The notes beneath the pieces were generated by a model. That model was given only the letters and a program-made list of their open reading frames with translations, had not been told where the DNA came from and searched no databases. Below, one piece after another: positions 34,895-43,656 of a DNA stretch of 64,000 nucleotides. Numbering within the stretch: the stretch's first letter is position 1; the number at the start of each line of letters is the position of its first letter. A program made the position numbers and the translations under genes. The DNA comes from Myxococcales bacterium (GTDB lineage Bacteria > Myxococcota > UBA727 > VGSZ01), in contig JAHFED010000003.1 of the NCBI GenBank assembly GCA_023248635.1, positions 140,204-204,203 of the forward strand, in the 5' to 3' direction.

Positions 34895-35616
34895 AGGTCG
34901 ATGATGCCCTGGCGGATGCCCTCGGTGACCGCCTCGACGCGGTTGGTGACGTCGAGCTTTTGGTAGATGTGCTCGAGGTGGGTGCGGATGGTGGCCTTCG
35001 ACAGGCCCAGCACGCGGGCGGCTTCGTTGTTGCTCAAACCCTTGGCAATGATTTGCAGGCACTCAAGCTCACGCTCGGTGAGAGCGCGGCGGCCCGACGG
35101 CGGCGGTGGCGCTCCGGATCGACGTTCCTTCTCGGCTTCCTCTTCGCTCTTGAGCGCGCCCGGCGCCGGCTTTCCCTGCTCGGGCATGCGAAAATGGCGC
35201 AGCAGGGATCGCGCAAGGCTCGGCTGGATGACGCTGCCCCCCTGTCGCACTTCCTTGATGCTCTCGACGATGCGCTCGGCCTCGGCCCCCTTCAGGATGT
35301 AGCCCGCCGCACCCGCTTTGATGGCTTCGACGACTTTGTCCTCCTCGTCGAAGATGGTGAAGATCAAGATCTCCACCGCCGGCGTGCGCTTCTTCACCTC
35401 GCGTGTGACGTCGATGCCCGACATCTGCGGCAAGCCGAGATCGCAGAGGATGACGTCGGGGGGCTGGGGCAGCTTGGCGAGCTCTTCGAGGGCTTCTTCG
35501 CCGGAAAGCGCAGTGCCGACGATCTCGATTTCAGAAAAGGACTCCAGCAGCTTCAGCTGGTTTTTGAGAATCTTGGGCTGGTCCTCGACGACGAACAGAC
35601 GGATGCGCTCGGTCAT
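34891..35616 (-). CDS. NarL/LuxR-type response regulator
   Basis: 241 aa. Receiver domain 'IRLFVVEDQPKIL' with the phospho-acceptor D59 in 'VILCDLGLPQMSG', Thr in 'LIFTIFDEE' and Lys in 'GYILKGAEAERI'. A charged Pro-rich linker (residues ~145-170) leads to a LuxR helix-turn-helix 'LTERELECLQIIAKGLSNNE' with 'ATIRTHLEHIYQKLDVTNR'. No histidine kinase gene is adjacent, so it is an orphan regulator in this window. It is translationally coupled to the downstream pseudo-trypsin gene. Confidence 0.93.
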   Translation of the reverse strand: MTERIRLFVVEDQPKILKNQLKLLESFSEIEIVGTALSGEEALEELAKLPQPPDVILCDLGLPQMSGIDVTREVKKRTPAVEILIFTIFDEEDKVVEAIKAGAAGYILKGAEAERIVESIKEVRQGGSVIQPSLARSLLRHFRMPEQGKPAPGALKSEEEAEKERRSGAPPPPSGRRALTERELECLQIIAKGLSNNEAARVLGLSKATIRTHLEHIYQKLDVTNRVEAVTEGIRQGIIDL

Positions 35617-35710
35617 TCCGCCAGCATCGGCCAAAGGTACCCGCGCGCGCAACCTCGTCGATGCAGCAGGCAGAAGGGCGCTTTCGCCACAGCGCGCCTC
35701 AGCCGCCCGT

Positions 35711-37342
35711 TCACGTCGTAAGGACGAGGCCCGTGCCTTCGAAGCGCACGATGGGCACGCGGCGCGCGCTCTCGGGCAGGCCCGGCAGCGGCGCGCGGTA
35801 AGGCACCAGCGGGCCGCTCCACCCCACAAGGCGGGTTGCGTGCACGAGGGCGGGAGCGTCGGGTTTGACCTGCAAGGTGACGACGGGCTTGCGGGCCGCG
35901 AGCACAACGCGGCCGGAGCCCCGCAGGTGCACGATGTCGAGGTCCTTGTCGGCTTCGGAGGGCAAACGCCCGTTCTCCCACACCAGGCCGGCGGAGAAGC
36001 CGACGACGCCGCTCTCCACGAGGTAGATCTCCTCGGTGGTGAGCACCAAGGCCGTGGGCACCTGCTCGCCCAGGGCCAGCAATGCAAAGCCACTTCCCAT
36101 CAGAGCGACGACGGCGGCGTCGACGCCGCCAAAGAGGGAGTCCGTCCGCTTGCCGCGGTAGCGCCGGTTGACCACTTCGATTTCGAAAGCGCCCGAGAGA
36201 CCCGCCAGCAAATCGGTGCGGACGTAGCCGACCTCGCTGATGGGCAAAACGAGGTGTCCATCGGGTGTGCGTGAAAGAGCTCGGCCGTCGACGGCGCGGG
36301 CGGGAAGGTCAGCGAGGGCGGTCTCGGGAACCACGCCTGCCGCCGACTCCTTCTCCAACGCCTTGGCGGCGGCCTCGGGCGCTGCAGGTGCCCCAGGGCC
36401 GGAAGAAACGAACCCTTTGTCGACAGGCCGCTCGGCGCTCTGCGGCACGGGTGCGGCACCCTTGTCGGCGACCTCGACGGTGAAGCCCATCGAAGCCGCC
36501 CGCGCGTTGTCGGCCCGGGCCTTGGCCGGTGGCTCCGGACCCCGTTGCAACGTGGCGGCTGCTGCCGCCGTCAGTGCCGCCGCCTCGGTCTGCTTCTGTG
36601 ACGACGTCGACGGCGGCGGGGGGGGCGTCGGTGGCGCGGGCCGCGGGGGCGGTGCCGAAGGCGGCGCCGAAGGCGGGTTCACCGTCGCCATCTGCAAGGT
36701 GCGGGTGGCAGAGGGTGGATGCGGCGTCGTCGACGTCGCAGCAGCCATCGGAGGCGTCGTCGGCGCCGTCGTCGACGCTGCTCGCATCGCTGCTGGTCCG
36801 GGGGCGGCGCTGGCTGGAGCTGGAGAGATGCCCATGGCCGCGAGGTTTGGAATGGGAAAGGTGCCGGTCATGGTCGGCTGGTAGGTGCGGATCTCGTCGG
36901 CGCGCTTCTTGTTGCCCGCGCGCTCGTAGAAGTCGGCGGCGCGGGCGAGGTGCCCCTTCTTCTCGAGGACCAGGCCCATGTAGCTGGCGGCGCGCGGGTG
37001 ATCCGGGTTCAGCTCGAGCACGCGTTCGAGCTCGGTGTGGGCGTCTTCGAGCTTGGCCTGCTTCAGGTAGACCATCGCGAGGTTCAAGCGCAGCGAAGGC
37101 TCGATGGGATTGGCATGCACGAGGTCATTGAAGATTTGCTTGGCGCGATCGAGGGCTCCGAGTCGAAAGAGGGAGAGGCCCAGCAGGTTCAGGGCCTGTT
37201 CGTTGTTGGCGTTGATGAGCAGGGCGCGCTCGAAATGGACGCGTGCTTCGTCGACGCGGCCGGCCTGCAGGTGCTCGGAGCCTTCGGTCAGGAGGTAGTA
37301 GAACTCCTCTTCTTTCGACTTGTCGGGGTTGGTTTCGGCCAT
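35711..37342 (-). CDS. TPR protein with C-terminal AIM24-like domain
   Basis: 543 aa from ATG 37342. Residues ~10-160 hold four TPR units ('EHLQAGRVDEARVHFERALL', 'NNEQALNLLGLSLFRLGALD', 'LNLAMVYLKQAKLEDAHTEL'). A Pro/Ala/Thr-rich linker of about 180 residues follows. The last ~200 residues ('VGYVRTDLLAGLSGAFEIEV', 'GSGFALLALGEQV', 'IYLVESGVVGFSAGLVWENG') match the AIM24/TraI-like beta-rich fold. Likely a scaffold for protein complexes in the cytoplasm. A TAGGCT lies about 26 bases upstream on the minus strand, and GAGG gives a normal ribosome site. Confidence 0.75.
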   Translation of the reverse strand: MAETNPDKSKEEEFYYLLTEGSEHLQAGRVDEARVHFERALLINANNEQALNLLGLSLFRLGALDRAKQIFNDLVHANPIEPSLRLNLAMVYLKQAKLEDAHTELERVLELNPDHPRAASYMGLVLEKKGHLARAADFYERAGNKKRADEIRTYQPTMTGTFPIPNLAAMGISPAPASAAPGPAAMRAASTTAPTTPPMAAATSTTPHPPSATRTLQMATVNPPSAPPSAPPPRPAPPTPPPPPSTSSQKQTEAAALTAAAAATLQRGPEPPAKARADNARAASMGFTVEVADKGAAPVPQSAERPVDKGFVSSGPGAPAAPEAAAKALEKESAAGVVPETALADLPARAVDGRALSRTPDGHLVLPISEVGYVRTDLLAGLSGAFEIEVVNRRYRGKRTDSLFGGVDAAVVALMGSGFALLALGEQVPTALVLTTEEIYLVESGVVGFSAGLVWENGRLPSEADKDLDIVHLRGSGRVVLAARKPVVTLQVKPDAPALVHATRLVGWSGPLVPYRAPLPGLPESARRVPIVRFEGTGLVLTT

Positions 37343-37575
37343 CGCTGCTCGCCTCGCTTCTCTGCGCCGGCAGCCTAATCCGGGTGCAAGCGCGCTCCAA
37401 ACTACCCGCCACCCCGCGCGTCTTGCACCGGCCGAGCCCTTTCGTCGACGACGACAGGTGGCCATCGACGCGGCCACAGCGACTGGAACCCAGCCCGCCG
37501 AATCCATGACCTCGAGGGTCCTGAGCAAACACCGAGAGCCCATCGGTGCTAGACAACGCCGCGAAGGAGTCCAGC

Positions 37576-38097
37576 ATGGCCAACCCGACCGCTACTTTCG
37601 ACACCTCCCTCGGCAGCTTCACGGCGGAGATCTTCCTCGACAAGATGCCGATCACGTCGAAGAACTTCCTCGATCTGGCGAAGTCCGGCTTCTACGATGG
37701 ACTTCATTTTCACCGAATTATCAAGAATTTCATGATTCAGTTTGGCTGCCCGAACTCCAAGGATCCCAACAGCCCCAAGGCCGGGACCGGCGGGCCACCG
37801 CACGGCACCATCCAGGACGAGCACCGCGAAGATGCCAAGTTCTCCAACGAGCCGGGCACGCTGGCCATGGCGAACACCGGTCGTCCCAACTCCGGCGGCT
37901 CGCAATTTTTCATCAATACGGTCCACAACAGCTACTTGGATTGGTTTACACCAGGTCCATCGAAGCATCCCGTGTTCGGCAAGATCACCGCGGGGATGGA
38001 CATCGTCAAGCTCTGCGACATGACGCCGACGACGAAGCCTGCCGATCGTCCGGTCACGCCGGTTCGCGTCAACAAGATCACCGTGAATGGGTATTGA
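37576..38097 (+). CDS. cyclophilin-type peptidyl-prolyl isomerase (cytoplasmic)
   Basis: 173 aa, no signal peptide. Core motifs of bacterial cyclophilin: '[20 protein letters not shown]', '[19 protein letters not shown]' with the active-site Arg, '[20 protein letters not shown]' and '[14 protein letters not shown]'. Catalyses cis-trans isomerisation at proline during folding. The stretch around 37700-37742 is distinctly AT-rich for this genome. One base separates its stop from the ATG of the second cyclophilin gene. Confidence 0.93.
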   Translation: MANPTATFDTSLGSFTAEIFLDKMPITSKNFLDLAKSGFYDGLHFHRIIKNFMIQFGCPNSKDPNSPKAGTGGPPHGTIQDEHREDAKFSNEPGTLAMANTGRPNSGGSQFFINTVHNSYLDWFTPGPSKHPVFGKITAGMDIVKLCDMTPTTKPADRPVTPVRVNKITVNGY

Positions 38098-38098
38098 A

Positions 38099-38860
<762 letters not shown>

Positions 38861-38884
38861 GAAACCGCAAACCGAAGTCAGAAG

Positions 38885-38912
38885 ACGGCGGCTTCGGCTG
38901 CCGTTTTTTTTT
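38885..38912 (+). terminator. intrinsic terminator after the cyclophilin operon
   Basis: ACGGCGGC-TTCG-GCTGCCGT: 8-bp stem with one G-T wobble and a TTCG tetraloop, followed by a run of nine T. The strongest intrinsic terminator in the window. Confidence 0.9.
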
Positions 38913-39005
38913 GTGCACGGCAAGACGACGAAGGCGACGACTCTGCGGCTCAGAGTCTCCAGCAGCCGCAGGCTGGCAAGCAGGTGCACCAAAGCGACGA
39001 CGCTG

Positions 39006-39011
39006 TAGGCT
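39006..39011 (+). promoter_or_regulatory. putative -10 element, leaderless start of the Mla operon
   Basis: TAGGCT, five bases (GCCGC), then ATG at 39017; no Shine-Dalgarno. Confidence 0.4.
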
Positions 39012-39016
39012 GCCGC

Positions 39017-39817
39017 ATGCTCGCTTTGCTGCGCTGGCCGGGCGCAACCACCTTTTCTTTCTTCGCCGCCCTCGGGCGGGTGGTGGCCTTTTTTGCCCAG
39101 GCCACCGTCGGCGCCTTGCGAGAACGCGGCGGGCTGGCAGCGGCGTCGCAGCAGGCGTTGTCGTTGACGGCGCGCTGCGCGTTACCGGTGGTGCTGGTGG
39201 TCGGACCCATCGGCGCCATGCTGGCCATGCAGTCCCTGACCCTGCTGCGCGGCTTCGGTACCGAACGCCAACTCGCCCCCCTCGCCGTCGCCGTCATCGT
39301 GCGGGAGATCGCCCCCGGCTTCGCCGCCGTCGTCGTCGCCATGCAGGGGGGGGCCTCCATTGCTGCCGAGCTGGCGGCCATGAGGTTGGCCGAGGAGCTC
39401 GACGCCCTCGACGGCATGGGGCTCGATTCGCGGGGCCTGGTGGCCGGTCCGCGCATCCTGGGGGCCGCCTTCGCTGCACCCATTCTCAACGCCCTGGCCA
39501 TCGTCACCAGCGTCGCCGGGGCCTACGGCATGGCCGTGTTGGTGTTGGGGGTGCCGCGCACTCTTTTTCTCGAGACCATGCTCAACGGTCTGACACCTCT
39601 GGATGTGTGGCTCTCCGAGGCCAAGACCGTCATCTTCGGCATGGGCCTTGGTGCCATCTGCGCGTCGGCGGGCTTTCACAGCGAGCGCACGACCACCGGC
39701 GTGGGCAGGGCCGCCAACGGCGCCGTCGTCACCAGCGTCGTCTTCGTGCTGGTCTGCAACTACGTCTTGAACACAGCCATCTTCGGGCTCAGCGGCGGAG
39801 CGGTGGCCCTGTCGTGA
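39017..39817 (+). CDS. MlaE-family lipid ABC transporter permease (first)
   Basis: 266 aa. Polytopic permease of the MlaE/YrbE family: 'PVVLVVGPIGAMLAMQSLTL', 'VIVREIAPGFAAVVVAMQGG' with the conserved Glu, 'ALDGMGLDSRGLVAGPRILG' and a C-terminal pair of membrane segments. With the downstream ATPase and MCE protein it should move phospholipids between the membranes. The ATG at 39017 follows a TAGGCT box by five bases. Its TGA overlaps the GTG of the second permease (GTGA). Confidence 0.85.
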   Translation: MLALLRWPGATTFSFFAALGRVVAFFAQATVGALRERGGLAAASQQALSLTARCALPVVLVVGPIGAMLAMQSLTLLRGFGTERQLAPLAVAVIVREIAPGFAAVVVAMQGGASIAAELAAMRLAEELDALDGMGLDSRGLVAGPRILGAAFAAPILNALAIVTSVAGAYGMAVLVLGVPRTLFLETMLNGLTPLDVWLSEAKTVIFGMGLGAICASAGFHSERTTTGVGRAANGAVVTSVVFVLVCNYVLNTAIFGLSGGAVALS

Positions 39818-40563
39818 TCCCCCAGGTCCTGCTCCCGTTGATGTTGCCGGCCTTCGCTTTGCGGGCGACGGCAGCGATTCTGCGCGGGCCGCCGCTCAAA
39901 GACACCGTGCTGCTGGTGAGCCGGGTGATCCTGCGCTCCCTCCCCGTCGTCGTCATCATCTGCTTCTTCTGCGGGGCCATGCTCACGGTGCAGGCGGCGG
40001 CCTCGTTGGCTCCTTTCGGAGCGCTGCGCATGAGCGGGCTCATCGTCGGCTTCGGCGGCGTGCGCGAGGTCTTTCCCCTGCTCGCCGGAGGAGCGCTGGC
40101 GTCGCGGACTGGTGCCGAAATCGCCAGCCAACTGCAGGCCATGAGAGTGACCCGCCAAGTCGAAGCCCTCGAGATGATGGGCCTCGATCCGCTGGTGCTG
40201 TTGGTGGCGCCCCGCCTCATCGCCTGCGTGGTCGCCGGGCCCGTGTGCGTGTTCGCGGCGATGGTCAGCGGGTTGGTCGGGGGTCAGGTCATCGGACAAT
40301 TCCAACTGGGCATCGATCGCTCGGCGATGTGGGCAACGCTCTTGTCGGCCGTGGGCGTCGGCGACCTCGTCGTCGGCCTCATCAAGGGCGTGGTGCTCGG
40401 CTTCGTCGTCGGCGTCGTCGCCTGCTACGAGGGCTCCATCGTGGCCGAAGGCGGGGCCCGCGGCGTCGGAGCAGCCGCCAACCGCGCCGTCGTGCGCGGC
40501 ATGGTGCTGGTCTGCTTGTCGTGCCTCGGCTTGTCGGCCTTGATCTACGGGCGTTTCTTGTGA
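39814..40563 (+). CDS. MlaE-family lipid ABC transporter permease (second)
   Basis: 249 aa from a GTG coupled to the first permease. Typical MlaE parts: 'CFFCGAMLTVQAAASL', 'FGGVREVFPLLAGGALASRT', 'ALEMMGLDPLVLLVAPRLIA', 'GVVLGFVVGVVACYEGSIVA'. The two permeases are clearly different in sequence, so the transporter is probably a heterodimer, unlike the MlaE homodimer of enterobacteria. Its TGA overlaps the GTG of the ATPase gene. Confidence 0.88.
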   Translation: MIPQVLLPLMLPAFALRATAAILRGPPLKDTVLLVSRVILRSLPVVVIICFFCGAMLTVQAAASLAPFGALRMSGLIVGFGGVREVFPLLAGGALASRTGAEIASQLQAMRVTRQVEALEMMGLDPLVLLVAPRLIACVVAGPVCVFAAMVSGLVGGQVIGQFQLGIDRSAMWATLLSAVGVGDLVVGLIKGVVLGFVVGVVACYEGSIVAEGGARGVGAAANRAVVRGMVLVCLSCLGLSALIYGRFL

Positions 40564-41324
40564 CAGTTGCGAACGAGCAGAGCGCGCAGACCCCAGCCAT
40601 CGAGCTGCGCGCGGTCACCAAGCGCTTCGGACCTCGCGCCGTCGTCGATGACGTCACTTTGTCCATTCAGCGGGGGCGCACCACGGTCATCCTCGGGCCC
40701 TCAGGCACCGGCAAGAGCACCCTGCTGCGCCTCGCCACCGGCCTGCTCGAGCCCGAAGCGGGCAGCGTGCACACCCTGGGCGTCGATGTCTTTGGCGCCA
40801 AGAAACACGAGCTCCTGCGGCTGCGACGTCGCATGGGCATGCTCTTTCAAGACAACGCACTCTTTGGCTCACTCAGCGTCTTCGACAACGTCGCTTTCCC
40901 TCTGCGCCGCGTGCAACGCACCGCCGAGCCCGAAGTGCGCCGCCGCGTCGACGAGCTTTTGCAGCTGGTGGGCTTGCCCGAGCTGGGGGACCGCTTGCCC
41001 GACCGGCTCTCAGGAGGACAACGCAAGCGCGTGGCTCTGGCGCGAGCCATGGCTCTGTCGCCGGAGTTGGTGCTCTTTGACGAACCCACCAGCGGCCTCG
41101 ATCCCCAGACCAGCGCCAGCATCGATCAGCTGATCAAAGACACCCAGACCCGCCTCGGCCTCACCTTCGTCGTCATCACCCACGACATCGAGAGCGCGGG
41201 CATCATCGCCGACGACGCCGGCCTGCTGCTCGATGGCAAGGTGCACCTCTTTGGCCCGCGGGCCACGGTTTGGGCCTCGCAGGATCCGCGGGTCAGAGCG
41301 TTCCTCGAGCGCCGGGCAGGTTGA
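40560..41324 (+). CDS. MlaF-family ABC transporter ATPase
   Basis: 254 aa. Walker A 'VILGPSGTGKSTLLRLATG', Q-loop 'MGMLFQDNALFGSLSVFDNV', signature 'LSGGQRKRVALARAMA', Walker B 'ELVLFDEPTSGLDP' and H-loop 'FVVITHDIE'. Energises the lipid transporter formed by the two permeases upstream. GTG start in a GTGA overlap. Confidence 0.92.
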   Translation: MTVANEQSAQTPAIELRAVTKRFGPRAVVDDVTLSIQRGRTTVILGPSGTGKSTLLRLATGLLEPEAGSVHTLGVDVFGAKKHELLRLRRRMGMLFQDNALFGSLSVFDNVAFPLRRVQRTAEPEVRRRVDELLQLVGLPELGDRLPDRLSGGQRKRVALARAMALSPELVLFDEPTSGLDPQTSASIDQLIKDTQTRLGLTFVVITHDIESAGIIADDAGLLLDGKVHLFGPRATVWASQDPRVRAFLERRAG

Positions 41325-41394
41325 CGGCGTTCTAGACCGCGCCCTTGCGTCGACATAGACCAGAGAGTGGCCCCGCGCCCGAGGCAGCGAAACG

Positions 41395-42396
41395 ATGGAG
41401 AGCGGCAACTGGAAAGCCGAAGCCCTGTTGGGCGCCGTCGTCAGCGGCGTCATCGCCGTCTTTGTGTGGCTGACCTTTTCCCTGGGCGGCGGAGCTCCAA
41501 CCGGCTCACTGCCCTACGTGCTGATGTTCGACTCGGCCCTGGGACTGTCCGTCGACAACGCCGTCGCCGTCGCAGGCGTGAAGGTCGGCGCCGTCGATGA
41601 CATCTCGGTCGATGGTCGGCGCGCGCGCGTCACGGTGCTCATCGCGCCCAACGTCGTCGTCTTCGCCGATGCCCGCGCCGCCGTTCGCGGCAAGACACTG
41701 CTGGGCGAGAAGTATGTCGATCTCGATCCTGGCCATCCAGGCCTTGCAACCCTGGCCCCGGGGTCGACGGTCGAGAACAACGAGCCCACCGTCGAGATCG
41801 ACCAGGTCATTCGCGACGTCAGCGTGCTGGTCACGCGCCTCAACAACATCACGCCGCCCCTCGAGAGCGCCATCGCGCGCATCGACGACGCTCTCAAGGA
41901 TCAAGACGGTCGCGCCCTCGCCAACGAGTTGGTTGGCACCCTGCAAGACGTGCGGACGCTGGTGCGCGAGACCAACAAGGTGGTGAAAAGCTCCGGCGAC
42001 GACGTCCGCGTGGTGCTGGGCATGGCCCGGGAGAAGGGGCCGAGCCTGATCGAGCGGCTGGAGTCGGCGTCGGGCCGCGTCGACAAGCTCCTCGCCGCCG
42101 TCGACCCCAAGGTCATCGAAGCCGCTGCCAACCGCGTCGGGCCGGCCGTCGAGAACATCGACCGCATCACCGGCGACATGAAGCTGGCCATGGGCGACGT
42201 CAAAGACGCCGCCAAGCGCCTCGACGGCGTGCTCTCGCGCGTCGACAACGCCCTCAAGCGCCTCGACGCCATCAACGAGACCTCGGTGCGCGAGTTCCTC
42301 CAGGTGCAGGGCGTGCGGGTGAATTTGATCCCCGACGCGGCCGTCACCAACCGCATCAAGAAGCTGCGCGAAGAGAGCGTGCCGCTGCCGGACTGA
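41395..42396 (+). CDS. MCE/MlaD-family substrate-binding protein
   Basis: 333 aa. One N-terminal membrane helix ('ALLGAVVSGVIAVFVWLTFS'), one MCE domain at residues ~38-125 ('VLMFDSALGLSVDNAVAVAG', 'GKTLLGEKYVDLDPGHPG') and a long helical/coiled-coil tail with periodic Asp/Leu ('KDAAKRLDGVLSRVDNALKR'). MCE proteins form rings that carry lipids across the periplasm, and the helical tail may form a needle. Last gene of the operon; no MlaB or MlaC gene follows. Confidence 0.88.
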   Translation: MESGNWKAEALLGAVVSGVIAVFVWLTFSLGGGAPTGSLPYVLMFDSALGLSVDNAVAVAGVKVGAVDDISVDGRRARVTVLIAPNVVVFADARAAVRGKTLLGEKYVDLDPGHPGLATLAPGSTVENNEPTVEIDQVIRDVSVLVTRLNNITPPLESAIARIDDALKDQDGRALANELVGTLQDVRTLVRETNKVVKSSGDDVRVVLGMAREKGPSLIERLESASGRVDKLLAAVDPKVIEAAANRVGPAVENIDRITGDMKLAMGDVKDAAKRLDGVLSRVDNALKRLDAINETSVREFLQVQGVRVNLIPDAAVTNRIKKLREESVPLPD

Positions 42397-42406
42397 CCGC
42401 TGCCTT

Positions 42407-43024
42407 CTATTCGAGGTCGGCGAGGTCTTCGGCGAGGTAGCTCAGAATCACCTCGTCAAGGCTCTTTTCCGAAATCAAATCCTCACCAAAGATCGTGGTC
42501 GGTTTTTGAGCCGCTCCCGAGACCGGAGCATCGTGCTGCGTCGTCGACTGCGCAGCGGGTTCGGCCGTGGGCCCAGCTTGGGGGGCCGGGACCCGGTTCG
42601 GCGCGGACGTCGAGCCGATGTCACGGGCAGGCTGCGCGAAGTCGGCGGCGGGTTTGGCCTGGCTGGGCATGCCCTTGAAGGCGTTGTCGCCCGCCATCGA
42701 CGACGTCGCCGGCGACACCGCCGTGAAGTTCATCGGCGCGGGGCCATCGAGGTGGTAGGCCGGCGCCGACTCGACAGTGTCAAACACTCCGTTCACCAGA
42801 TTCCGCAGCATCTGCTTGTGTTGCTCTTCCATCATCGAGCGAACGGTTTTTTCGTAATCCGGCTGGCCAACCAGGTCGGAATACTGCGTCTTCTTCGACG
42901 ACAGGATGTTCCCGCCGACGAACAAGTGCGTGATGATGTGCGGGTTCTTGGGTCCGGAGTCTTCAGTCTGGATGTGAAAAATCCGACCCTTGTGCTTAAT
43001 ATTATGGTTGAAACCCGGGATCAT
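42407..43024 (-). CDS. conserved hypothetical protein of the 'GFNHNIKHKG' type
   Basis: 205 aa. The first 70 residues ('GFNHNIKHKGRIFHIQTEDS', 'HIITHLFVGGNILSSKKTQY') match a small conserved domain common in Myxococcota and related deltaproteobacteria, of unknown function. A Pro/Ala-rich linker of ~80 residues and a short acidic C-terminal motif ('SLDEVILSYLAEDLADLE') follow. ATG 43024 puts the conserved motif at the N-terminus; an in-frame start at 43054 is possible. The coding stretch 42880-43000 is AT-richer than its surroundings. Confidence 0.75.
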   Translation of the reverse strand: MIPGFNHNIKHKGRIFHIQTEDSGPKNPHIITHLFVGGNILSSKKTQYSDLVGQPDYEKTVRSMMEEQHKQMLRNLVNGVFDTVESAPAYHLDGPAPMNFTAVSPATSSMAGDNAFKGMPSQAKPAADFAQPARDIGSTSAPNRVPAPQAGPTAEPAAQSTTQHDAPVSGAAQKPTTIFGEDLISEKSLDEVILSYLAEDLADLE

Positions 43025-43170
43025 CCGTCGACCACAATCCTCGATGACAGGCACTCGGCCGCCCGCGTGAGGGCAGAAAAATTGGCCGTTCCGAGGGCAA
43101 GGAATTCACCCGCAGCGGCAATACCACCCGGTCGTCGACGCCCGCAAGGAATGCCATCTCTGGCGTGTCT

Positions 43171-43390
43171 CAATCCCGCGTCCGCTTGATGTTCGACCGC
43201 GTTCCGAGATGGGAAAGACGCGGGATGATGCGCGTGAAGCGCGCCCGCGGAACGCGGAGTTGGAGGCCCCGCGTCCGGGGGGGGGGGTCTGCACCCGCTG
43301 CACCAGCTGCACCAGACCTCCCAGAAGAGCATCCCCGACGGCGATGAACGAGACCGCTCCGCGGTCGAAGTTCAGCGAGATCGGGGATCA
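43171..43390 (-). repeat. dispersed structured repeat, copy B (about 220 bp, inverted)
   Basis: Same element as at 12508 and 56002 but on the opposite strand; ends TGATCCCCGATCTCG (at 43390 going down) and GCGGACGCGGGATTGA. The central hairpin part differs: the GGAGGTCTG arm is kept, but GGTGCAG is repeated three times and a long run of C replaces much of the second hairpin. No confident gene lies directly upstream of the TGA in this copy. Confidence 0.85.
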
Positions 43391-43644
43391 TCACCCAGAC
43401 GGAGCAAGGCCTGGCGGCCGGGGCAACGCCGCCCATCGCGAGCCACGCGCTGGGCTGCGTAGCGGATGACGCAGTGCTGCACTGGCTTGACGCCCGGATG
43501 CGTCGGGGCGCCACCCGGTGGTGGCTGCTGTTTCGCCGGGCCCGACGCAGAGCATCACGTGAACTCTGGCGTGCAACCTGTTGATCTTCTGGGACTTTTT
43601 TGCGGCGCAGGGCTTTTTGACCTGTCGCTGGCCCGGGCCGTGCG

Positions 43645-43650
43645 TAGAAC
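43645..43650 (+). promoter_or_regulatory. putative -10 element upstream of the lipid kinase gene
   Basis: TAGAAC, six bases (AGGGCC), then ATG at 43657. The weakest match of the series. Confidence 0.3.
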
Positions 43651-43656
43651 AGGGCC

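Larger units (their letters stand above)
43025..43656. other. 632-bp region without a confident gene
   Basis: Contains copy B of the dispersed 210-bp repeat (43171-43390). The 145 bases between the hypothetical gene and the repeat show nothing recognised. From 43391 to 43640 overlapping frames on both strands translate to Arg/Pro/Cys-rich sequence without family resemblance. The last 15 bases carry a TAGAAC box just before the lipid kinase ATG. Confidence 0.55.

Noticed and set aside
43391..43656. Possible gene between repeat copy B and the lipid kinase
   Set aside because: Frames on both strands run through the repeat or into the kinase gene in other phases, and the translations are Arg/Cys/Pro-rich with no family resemblance.
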